DNA of 64,000 bases from Pomphorhynchus laevis (Eukaryota > Acanthocephala > Palaeacanthocephala > Echinorhynchida > Pomphorhynchidae). Under the pieces are notes generated by a model. It made no database searches. It was not told the origin of the DNA and worked only from the letters and a program-made list of their open reading frames with translations. The DNA lies in assembly GCA_012934845.2 (NCBI GenBank), contig WNNJ02001135.1, positions 124,001-188,000 on the forward strand, given 5' to 3'. Numbering within the stretch: position 1 is the first letter of the stretch; every line of letters begins with the position of its first letter. The position numbers and the translations under genes are program-made. Shown here piece after piece: positions 22,070 through 30,950 of the stretch.

Positions 22070-25000
22070 TACAGTATCTCTATGCCGCACATGCAATGTG
22101 CCTGCAGCGAAATGTAAGAGCTGCAAGTGCGCAAAATCAAAGCATCATCGCCTCAATTGCAGGACTGTGCAATGCCAAAATAGGTTGACATCGGTCGCGC
22201 ACAACAAGGCTGATCAAAATTCAATGCCTAGCCATAGCAAAATAGACGCAAAACAAATGTCGACGCCAATTATGAGTAATTTTTAGCAAATTGGGGATTA
22301 TAGAACAGCAGAGCGGACAGTGAATGAGCAAAACACTGTTAACTTGGTGGGCAATCGAATCGTGGATTCCGAGAATATTATCAACAGGACACCTGGTACA
22401 ATAAAACCAGTATTGAAAATACCGCGGAGTGTGGGGGATCGGATTCACGACACATGTTCCGATGTATGGTACGCCATGGTGTTCAACGAACTGATATATT
22501 GGATACCAAATTTAATGATAATGCTTAAATGTAATACATCAAAGGAATTTGTCAGGCTCCTTGCTTCCATAGTAGATGAATTTGTTACTGAATCGACCCG
22601 GAGTCACAATATTCTACAGATGCTTACTGTATTTCCACAATTAATTTTACAAAAAAATACAAAATATAAAACAGTCAAAGACTACAGATAAACAATAGAA
22701 CGGAGATTGCAGATGTGGAAAGAAGAAAAATACGAAGAGCTAATAAACGAAAATCGTGCACTGCAACTAATGCGTCGATTGACTAAGGAAAAATATACGA
22801 ACAGCGATGTGATAAATAAAATTCGTAAATTCGTTCATTCCGGATCACTGTTCCAGGCCTCAAAACTTGTCGGAGAGAGAAACAATCCAAAGAGAATCTT
22901 GTCGATGCACGATATGATCGAGGGAGAGACAGTTATTCTAAAATTAAGATATTTACATCCCCCAGCAAGTTCAATCGCATGTAATCATACACTAAAGGAG
23001 CCTATAAAGATGTGTAATCCGTTTAATCCGTCCATCTTTTATGACATCAATGGAGAAGACATAATTAAAGCAGCAATGTACACTCATGGAGCTGCGGCCC
23101 ATCTGAATTAAATGCTCAGATGTGGCAGTCACTTCTATCGGATCATACTCACGAATCGAAAGTTTTGGCCAATAGCTTATCGAAAATGGCATCCATGTTG
23201 GCTACGAAGTAATTGGAACCCACAAAACTCGAAGCATACTGTGCTTGTAGGCTAGTGCCATTAGATAAATCATATGGCGTCCTGCCTATTGGAATTGGCC
23301 AGGTTATCAAGAGAATTATAACACGGGCCCAATTAAAACCGATCCGGCACATACTAAAGAGTACATGTGAACAATATTAATAGTGTGTAGAACAAAGGAG
23401 CGGTACCGAACAGTCATTCACTCGGTGCGAAAGGAGTTTGCAAAGAGCATCCAAAATTGCATTCTTACAATCGGCGCAAAGAACGCATTCAACAATCTTA
23501 ATCGCCAGATTCTGTTGGAAAACGTTGACATGTTATAAAAAGAGATTTATTTAACGTGGCAAATGCGTGCCAGCGCACGCTTACATGACCACAACAAAAA
23601 TGTAAATCATGTGTCGAGAAGGTGTGAACGGAGGAGGTGTTTGAATGTGATAAAGGAGGGAGCGTGGCTGACGTCGAGAGGGAGTTGATTCCAGGCGAGT
23701 GAGGCGGCGACGAGGAAGGATCGGAGATAATAGTTGTTGGAGTAATTGGGAACATGGAGTAAGAGGGTGTGACGGGAAGTAAGAGGGTATGTGTAGCCAT
23801 CTCATATATACTTAAAAATACGTACACGACACCCACCCTACTAGTCGCCGGCGAAAAAAAAATATACTTTCTCAAGAAGGTATAACTCAAGGTGACCTAA
23901 TATCTATGGCAGCATACGCAATAGGAACTCTACCGTTTGTTTATCACCTACAAAAACAGTACCAGGAATTATTCAGCAGTGGTACGCTGATGACCTCACA
24001 CTTGTAGGCGACTTAGAGACACTACATAGACCATAGATAACACTAAAATCGATCGGGCCATGTTTTGGATTCTTCATCAACGCAACAAAATGTAATTTAT
24101 TACTAAACACTGCGCCTCTATAAATTTTGAAAACTCATTAGCAATCGCACACCAGAATATGACGGACTCCGCAGAAATCAAAGGTATCACTGCACAAGTT
24201 AACATTATCATAAATGTATGAGAACGAAATAAAATCGTTGTGTGATGGATTCTAATTGCGAATATTAGTTACCGCCCACATTAAATATAGAACACATTAA
24301 TTGTGTAATTTGGTATATAAGCCAAATATAAACCAGCATTTTGGCGACAAGGAGTTCAACAGAAACAGTGGCAGGACCGAAACACGAAATGTAGGCGTGG
24401 GCTCACTGCTGATGAAGGTCCAGCTACGCTGATTGTAGTGTACAATGATGCTGATAGGATTCAAACAATCACACGAGGATAATATCAAACCGAATAATGA
24501 AGATTATCATAAATGTTCGAAAACAAGAAGACATGCATAAATCGAAGTTGATACGATACATATCAAAGAATCCGATGAGAAATGGTCAACTATTCTTGAG
24601 CATGCAAGTCGAAGGAATGCGTCAACGTGGCTAACAACAATGCCACGGAAGAGATTTAGTTGGTGTTTGACATCAAAGCAATTTGAGATCGCAGTCGGTG
24701 TAAGGTACAAATAAACCCAGAACAGAAGCTTAGTTGTAATGTGGAGAGGGCACAGACTTGAAACATATTCTGTCCTTTAGAATTGGTAGTACCACTTTTG
24801 TTCCTTACAATGCCGTAAGATATACGTTGGCGCGGTGCTGAAAGATGCGTTTAGCAATACGAAGTGGGAGCAGGAGCTCCACGCAATTCCAGACAAAATA
24901 CAATTCAGCAGCACAACCAGAGATCGTTCATCTCGAATGAATATTGTCTGTTCAGATTTCAGTTCTAGCATCGAAGAAGGGTCATTTATAGACGTAGCAG

Positions 25001-25300
25001 TGTATAACCACTTAGCTCCATCATATGCCAATTCGACAGTAGAACAATTTATACAATATCACGAGCACAGAAAATGTGCCAAATATATGGAACGCGTAAA
25101 TAAGATCGAATACGGAGTTTTTATGCCTGCCATAATGTCAACGACTGGAGGAATATGCCGAGAGCTCTTGATACTATTAAGAAAAGCCGCAAGAATCGTT
25201 TCCTTAAGAAAAGAGGACTTGTACAGCTACATGATGAGCAACATTTAAAGAAGACTGAGTTTTGCTGTTGTGAATGCGATTTCCCTAGCGTTCTAGATAT
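22070..25300 (+). mobile_element. RLE LINE family I, copy C (with nested CR1)
   Basis: Begins with a Cys cluster lacking a clean start (CRTCN..AAKCKSCKCAKS...CRTVQCQNR, 22080-22190). 22320-23111 covers the linker and the approach to the RT. Degenerate RT follows: LEAYCACRLVPLDKSYGVLPIGIGQVIKR-like sequence at 23220-23320, NAFNNLNRQILLENVD near 23485-23530. A CR1 piece (23538-23795) interrupts, and RT resumes at ~23865 (FSQEGITQGDLISMAAYAIG; WYADDLTLVG-like at ~23970). 24835-25248 is an open nuclease block: SRMNIVCSD...SFIDVAVYNHLAPSYANS...KYMERVNKIEYGVFMPAIMS. Many breaks. Confidence 0.75.
23538..23795 (-). mobile_element. CR1-like LINE copy 3, short 3' piece
   Basis: Only the last ~260 bp of the CR1: the coding C-terminus (WNQLPLDVSHAPSFITFKHLL-like) and the GCCACGTTAAATAAATC end. 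About 90 bases of unrelated sequence (23795-23865) lie between its 5' truncation and the RLE frame. Confidence 0.8.
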
Positions 25301-25439
25301 GTGTGAAAGATGTAAAGGATTCATTTGTTAAATTACTTGATTATTACAAAAAGATTTAATATTCAAAAAAGAATATTACAAGTTATAGCCAAATGGCTGT
25401 TTCAACTGATCACATAGGAAAAGTAGGAAAAAAAGAAAA

Positions 25440-25700
25440 GAAAAGAAAAAACAGTAAATAGCGGTTACATAATATTGTACACATCCCGAATGCCATGATC
25501 ATTAATCCACTGACGCAGTTGAACTTGAAATTAAGAGAAGTCCTTGGTACATGTTATTTCTCCTGGCAACGTGTTCCAGGCGTTTAATGCTCGATGTGAG
25601 AGCCTAGCCAAACTTACTACTTTACCGCGGGGAAACTTAAATAGTTTCAATGGGTGGCATAAATACGATTTTAGTACGCTTTATACTCATTTAGATTGGC
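25440..25700 (-). mobile_element. LINE RT C-terminal remnant plus tiny Naiad piece
   Basis: Minus strand gives FPRGKVVSLARLSHRALNAW and NTLPGEITCTKDFS, then LRQWINDHGIRDVYN, the conserved C-terminal tail of CR1/Jockey-like LINE proteins. About 40 bp (25662-25700: AATACGATTTTAGTACGCTTTATAC) matches Naiad coding DNA near 27370-27410, suggesting a chimeric junction. Confidence 0.55.
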
Positions 25701-25704
25701 TGAT

Positions 25705-26270
25705 ATGAGTAAAACGTTTAAAGTATCTTCCAAAACGTTTAATAAACGGTTAATAAAGCATACAATGTAATTCAATAGTCAGTAAACTGACTATAATACG
25801 GCAAAATATATAATTAAATGAGCAACTAACTGGTAGTCGATTCGGTTCTATTAGCTGCTGCAGATTCTTTGAAGATTAAAAACTCAAGCATGACCAGTTT
25901 CACATACTACTAGCATTAAAAGAAATAACTTGAGCGGGTCCAATTCATTTAAAATGTTTTATTTTTCAGTTTGTAGTTGCATTGGATCATCTACAAATAA
26001 CCTGCTAACATTTCTCCCAAACAAAATAAAGTCGTATGATTTTAAATAGAGTGAAGCAGTTACAAATATACGAGGTTCTCATCTGTATTGACAAGAATGG
26101 CCAAAGTCATAGCTCGTAAGTAGAATATTAGTCAAATCTGATTGTTATATTTTTTCAATGACTGTAGAACATTCATAGGCCAATTTATAGGAAATTTGCT
26201 GTTGTAATTTAATTAATAAATTATATAAAATTATATGCAAAGAGATCAAATACAGAATTAAAAAATATTA
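25705..26270. other. Spacer before SNIP1 3' end
   Basis: AT-rich DNA with no recognised gene; it presumably includes the SNIP1 3' UTR. I cannot point to a sure poly(A) signal. Confidence 0.4.
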
Positions 26271-26271
26271 G

Positions 26272-26961
26272 CTAATTATCATTATCGATCACGTTAGATT
26301 TTGGACTTAGTTCATCCATTACATCGTGTGAGGAGTTCTCGTGCAGAAGTACATATTCTCGACTGCTAAATCCGAATCGTATCACGTCCTTGTCACGCAG
26401 CTCGTAGAATCTTTGAGGTTCTATTAATTTTCCATTTAAATGTGTTCCATTTGTTGAGTTAAGATCTAACACATAAGGAAGAATACGTCTACTTGTTGAT
26501 TGATCAGCTCGTGAATATTCAATCGATCTATATTGAAGTACTGCATGTTGTAAGCTGCACGACGGATGATCGATTGGAATATCCGCTATAAGTCGATTTC
26601 GACCAAACAAATAAGCACTTTGACGATGAATTTGATAGAATGGAAAGGATTCCTCACCTTTAAAAGGATAAAGTCGCCAGCGCTTGTGTGGCTTTCTAGC
26701 CTCAGGTGGTTGACTATATTTAATAACAAATCCTCTATACATGTTAGTGTCTTTAAGAAGATTTCCAGACGGTTTGAGTTCAACTCCATCTACTTTTTGT
26801 GGCTTTGCAGTTTCACTTTTAATTACTTCTGTTTTCCCCCATTCATAGGTAACATTATCATTCTTAGATATTTGAATCGCATTCGGCGATCTACGTAGAT
26901 TGGAATGACGTTTACAAGAATATCGATTAATGTCGTCTTTAGAATTATTACGTTTAGCCAT
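26272..26961 (-). CDS. SNIP1: SNIP1-like FHA-domain protein, intronless
   Basis: 229-codon uninterrupted gene. The first ~90 residues are basic and polar (KRNNSKDDINRYSCKRHSNL). From about residue 110 there is a region (PPEARKPHKRWRLYPFKGEE) that precedes the FHA domain in SNIP1, then the FHA fold: YLFGRNRLIADIPIDHPSCS (phosphopeptide-binding loops), HAVLQYR, YVLDLNSTNGTHLNG (the STNGT loop) and RFGFSSREYVLLHE, the family's C-terminal signature. In animals SNIP1 is a nuclear RNA-processing protein linked to the spliceosome and miRNA processing. At 229 residues it is shorter than the human protein (~396) because the N-terminal basic tail is short. Start: first ATG of the frame. No damage seen. 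Confidence 0.9.
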   Translation of the reverse strand: MAKRNNSKDDINRYSCKRHSNLRRSPNAIQISKNDNVTYEWGKTEVIKSETAKPQKVDGVELKPSGNLLKDTNMYRGFVIKYSQPPEARKPHKRWRLYPFKGEESFPFYQIHRQSAYLFGRNRLIADIPIDHPSCSLQHAVLQYRSIEYSRADQSTSRRILPYVLDLNSTNGTHLNGKLIEPQRFYELRDKDVIRFGFSSREYVLLHENSSHDVMDELSPKSNVIDNDN

Positions 26962-27235
26962 TTCGGTTAATTGCTTCTCAGAAAAAAATCTAGAAAAAAT
27001 TTTGGTATAAGAAAAACTAGTTACGTCGTTTTAAATATAAAAATTAGAAGGTTATTTTTAAAATTATGAAAATTAACTAAAGAATTTTTGTAAATTGAAA
27101 AGCAATTCAAGCAAAAAAATTTTTTTTAAAAATTTTCAATGCAGACCGCACCATCCACAATAATTAGTTAATTGCTTGTTCAGATAGCCAAGATATATGA
27201 AAAGTAGGAGTAGAAATATTATTGTTGACATTAGC

Positions 27236-28520
27236 ATTTAATTAATTAAAGCACACTTTAAAAAATATTGCAAGGTAATCGAAATTAATACTGGTATAAA
27301 ACACTATTTCGGTATTAATTTTTCAAAAGAATTTTTAGAACAGACAAAAGGAATAAATTTTTAAAATATAAATACATACGATTTTAGTACGCTTTATACA
27401 AATCTAGATTTAGTAGATATTAAAGAAGCGTTAGTAAAATTAATTAATCTTATATTCGGAAAAAGATATACATATATATGTTATAATAATTATAACGCCT
27501 ATCTAACAAAAATTAAACCATCAAGTAAATATAAATATATGGATAAAATTGAATTAATAGAATCCTTAAATATTTTGATAAATCAAAATTATTTAAAAGT
27601 AGGGACATCTATATTTAGACAAGTAAAAGGTGTTCCAATGGGTGGTAATAGTAGCCCAATTATAGCTGACTTGTTTTTAAGCTTTATAGAATATGAATTT
27701 GTTCATAACTGTGTAAAAACTAAATCTAAACAATATAAATATATGAAATATATGTTTCGATACATTGATGATATATGTGTATTTAATTCTAATAATTTTT
27801 ATTCAATTAGTGAACAAATTTATCCAGAAAGCCTTATTCTTAACAAAACCAATATTAATGATAAAGAAGGTGTATATCTAGATATGAACATTAAATTAAC
27901 ATTAACTAAAACTACTATTAATTTATATCGTAAAGATGACATATTTAAATTTACAAGAAACATATTTTTGCATGAGCATTCATGCATACCATATAATATA
28001 AAATATAATACATTAAATAATGAAATTTTAAGAATTGCAACAATATGTAATGATATTGGCTTTCTTCAAAATCATTTAAATAATTTAATAGATACATATT
28101 TTAAACTAGGTTACTATAAAAATAACATCAAGCAGAAAATAGTAAAATATATAAATCAACACAATAATATAAAGAATAAATTTAAACTCTTAAGTGGCAA
28201 ATTTTTATGGATGGATAATAAATAATATACTTTGTATTAGAATAAGATACTAGATAGTTATTTCAGAGGAAATACATCATTAGCATGTATTTGGCCCCGC
28301 TGCTATGTTGGGTAGAGGAGTTAGGGGCCGAAACCTGATAGCATAGCAGTTCCTCCTGATGACCTCTAATTCTTATTCTGATACAACGTCTGTTATTTAT
28401 TAGTCAATTCATAAAAATGACGTTTATTTTAAATTTCATTTTTTTAACTTGATTTAAATTATAGAAAATCTAAAAACAATTATTAATTTTATTATTTAAT
28501 TATTAAATTCTGATTTAGCA
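27236..28520 (+). mobile_element. Naiad-type PLE, 3' half
   Basis: 5'-truncated copy of a Penelope-like element. It starts in the RT fingers (KKYCKVIEINTGIKHYF), and after an interruption an open frame of 228 codons (27539-28225) covers GTSIFRQVKGVPMGGNSSPI (typical PLE/telomerase-type B motif), MFRYIDDICVFN (catalytic YIDD, ~27760), GVYLDMNIKL and the basic C-terminus. No endonuclease follows the RT, as expected for a permuted PLE whose GIY-YIG is N-terminal (see 44713-47196). The 3' UTR extends to ~28520 and holds a hammerhead-like fold. Nearly identical to the copy at 39.3-40.0 kb, so amplification was recent. Confidence 0.75.
28265..28367 (+). ncRNA. Hammerhead-like motif in Naiad 3' UTR
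   Basis: In order: AGAG (28265-28268), GAAA (28269-28272), a hairpin with TACAT/ATGTA arms around CATTAGC, a TT cleavage-site position (28290-28291), an 8-bp stem CTGCTATG/CATAGCAG (28300-28307/28342-28349) closed by an internal loop, then CTGATGA (28356-28362), one extra C and CTCT pairing with the first AGAG. These are the conserved strands of a hammerhead, permuted so that stem II is the open one. Departures from consensus: an extra C after CTGATGA and a weak core-proximal stem I. Identical core in the copy at 39151-39254. Confidence 0.45.
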
Positions 28521-28994
28521 TTATAATCGGTAGAAAAATCGGTAGTTGAACATCTTTAAAATCGGTAGTTGAACAATACCGATTCGAACTCATAAAAAGA
28601 TATATTTTTACGAATGACTTACTTTTCCCGCCAATTTCTATTCTGATTTAAGGAATCGGGCAGACTCAAACAGCATACCCTAACTCTATGATGTTTCGAC
28701 TTTTGAGTAGGAGGGGACTGCTGCACAACTAGATTAAAGTGCAGCACCCATAGATAACCTAATAAGTCCTTGTAGCATATGTCCTTGTCATATGAATTAA
28801 CACTGGTGAGAGTAATTACCACGAATAATTAACTCACCAAGACTAACAAGTAGGAGTTAAAAGCACTCTTTTCGAGTGCATACACATCCATGCTACTTCA
28901 TTGCTGGTGGTATTAATAAACAAATGGATAATTTACTGCCAATTTTTACTCTGGTTGAAGGAATCGGATAGACTCAAAGAGCATAAACTGACTT

Positions 28995-29073
28995 TATGAT
29001 CTTTCGACTTTCGAGTCTTATCAGGTAAAGGATGCTGCACAACTGGATTGAAGTGCATTACCCCTAGACAACT
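28995..29073 (-). ncRNA. Near-canonical hammerhead copy, minus strand
   Basis: Minus strand: GTTGTC, stem I TGCACTTCAATCCAGTTGTGCA, CTGATAA (one change from CTGATGA), stem II GACT-CGAA-AGTC, GAAA. The changed core base would be expected to reduce cleavage. A fourth copy at ~28686-28762 (minus) has lost most of the CTGATGA box. Confidence 0.6.
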
Positions 29074-29382
29074 CAATATATCATTCTAGTACTGATGTAA
29101 TATAATAAGTAATATAATACTGATTATACTCAAAAGTTGAAACAGCATAGATTAGTTCATGCTGTTTGCGTCTTCCCGATTCCTTTCATCAGAATATAAA
29201 TTGGCGGGAAAAGTTGGTCATCTGTTTAATTACCACCAGCAATGCTAGAGCTTGATGTATGCGCTCGATACGAGCGCTATTAAATCCTATCTGTTAGGTC
29301 ATGGTCAGTGAATTATTCGTGACGAATACTCTCACCACTGTTAATTCCTAGTACATAGATGTGTACTTGAAGAACTCATTAA

Positions 29383-29452
29383 GCTGTCTAGGAGTGCTGC
29401 ACTACAATCCAGTTGTGCGGCAGCCCGTTCCTACTCAAAAGTCGACAGAGCA
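29383..29452 (+). ncRNA. Decayed hammerhead copy in the array
   Basis: Same order of elements (GCTGTC, GTGCTGCAC...GTGCGGCA, ACTCAAAAGTCGACAG), but the CTGATGAG box is shortened to CT and GAAA is GA. Stem I near the core is better here (TAGGAG against GTTCCT). Not expected to cleave. Confidence 0.65.
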
Positions 29453-29687
29453 TAGAGTTAGTGTATGCTGTTTGAGTCCACGATTCCTTCAATCATAATA
29501 GAAATAGACGGGAAAATCATCCATTTGTTTATTATTACCACCAGCAATGAAGGAGCTTGGTGTGTGCGCTCGATAAGAGTAATTTTAAATCCTAATTCTT
29601 AGGTCCTAGTGAGTAAACTATTTGTGATGAGTACTCTTATCAAATTCAATTCATAGTACATAGACGTATGCTAAAATGACTTATTGA

Positions 29688-29762
29688 GCTGTCTATGTGT
29701 GCTGCACTTCAATCCAGTTGTGCAGCAGCCCCCTCCTGATGAGACTCAAAAGTCGAAACAGC
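29688..29762 (+). ncRNA. Hammerhead ribozyme, canonical core
   Basis: GCTGTC (29688-29693; GUC cleavage triplet, cut predicted after C29693), stem I with an 8-bp TGCTGCAC/GTGCAGCA helix (29700-29707/29720-29727), CTGATGA (29736-29742), stem II GACT-CAAA-AGTC (29743-29754), GAAA (29755-29758), then CAGC closing stem III with GCTG, including the A15.1-U16.1 pair. All invariant hammerhead positions are present. Core-proximal stem I has two or three mismatches here (TATGTG), where a sister unit (28726-28760, minus) has better pairing (TATGGG/CCCCTC). Both ends lie in stem III. Confidence 0.8.
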
Positions 29763-29829
29763 GTAGAGTTAGTGTATGCTATTTGAGTCTTCCCGCGTTT
29801 TTCAATCAGAATATATTTTTACATTTATA

Positions 29830-30950
29830 TACATTATATCGTTTTCTGGATATATAACAAATTATAGCATCACATTATAAAACTGTATCTTTAAAGGATT
29901 CTGTGAGAAAACATGCAACGACAACAATTAAATATCCTGATAATTAAAATTAGGATTATCCGGATATCACTTGGTTAGTTTAAATCAGCAATGCCTGTGT
30001 TACCACCTAAGCAACTTACTGGAGATTCCTTTTAAATATATCACAAGGCAGCCGAAACGACTGATGGTTGTTCACACTTGTGATGAGTGCTGTCAGCTAC
30101 CATCAGGCAGCAGGTGTTCTAAGAGAAGGGCGTTTTTAGAGAACGCCTAAACAATAACAGACATTAAAGCAAAACTTGAAACTAGTGGCTAAGTAAAACG
30201 AGATAATGCGTTCACAAATTAGCAATAACCTCAAGTGTATAAGGTTATTTCTCAATTAATGACTGAAAGACCGCAAGAAATAATCTGTAGAGAAGTCACA
30301 TAAAATATTTTATTATTTTTCTTCATTTTTGTGATTTTGATTCATACAAACTTTTCTACATACTGTAGAAACACAGTGCGCGAAACATTTACAATAATAA
30401 TCAGTATTTCGACTGTTCCTGGAAATATTTACTCAAAATAGAAATTGTATATAAATTATATAAGATAAAAAACTATTTAAAAATATATTTCCGACTGTAG
30501 TCGATAAATACTATAATTTGATAATATCAAAATGCAGCGAGGACAATACGAGTGTATATCGTGAAAATTTTCCAACTTTGATTTAAACACTTTTAGTAGA
30601 ATTGAACAAACTGAATAATTTGAATGGGTGAGAAAACAAATGATAGCGCCAATTACTTACAAGGGCTTCATAGAAGATTGTTTTCTCTTAATAATTTGAA
30701 GGAAAAACCATTTAGCAGCACTTCCGGTGATTCTCTGTGACTCACACCTGAATGATCTACTACAAACAACAAGGTTAACGAGTGCACAAGTTTATTTTAG
30801 AATATTTCATGGTAATTATAATATAAATAAATTTAAATTATAATATAATAATATTATATTATATAAAAATTATAATTTATATTATAATATTATATAACTG
30901 GTTAAAAATTCTTTTCATATAACTATATACATCCCGCTCGTTTCGCTCGC
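29830..30950. other. Intergenic, AT-rich; one shared PLE/ribozyme-like motif
   Basis: No ORF recognised. 30037-30110 (ATCACAAGGCAGCCGAAACGACTG...) resembles 59533-59600 (ATCACGAGGCAACCGAAACTACTG...), so it is a dispersed repeat. 30830-30930 is a TATAATATTA-type low-complexity run. Confidence 0.45.

Larger units (their letters stand above)
28612..29820. repeat. Retrozyme-like inverted tandem array of ~305-bp units
   Basis: About four unit copies. Those from 28612 to ~29100 run on the minus strand (core landmarks 308 bp apart), those from ~29128 to 29820 on the plus strand (GCTGTC landmarks at 29383 and 29688, 305 bp apart). Each unit has CTTCCCG..TTC...CAGAAT, TACCACCAGCAATG, and a hammerhead region GCTGTC...GTGCTGCAC...GTGCAGCA...CTGATGA-GACTCAAAAGTC-GAAACAGC. 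Unit size, tandem arrangement and one hammerhead per unit match metazoan retrozymes, small non-autonomous elements whose RNA self-cleaves and circularises and is thought to be copied by PLE enzymes. The array directly follows a Naiad PLE. No ORF inside. Confidence 0.75.

Noticed and set aside
23498-23890. 130-codon minus-strand ORF rich in Ser/Pro/Thr
   Set aside because: It runs through the CR1 copy 3 piece in a non-coding frame and the adjacent repeat; no homologous protein recognised.
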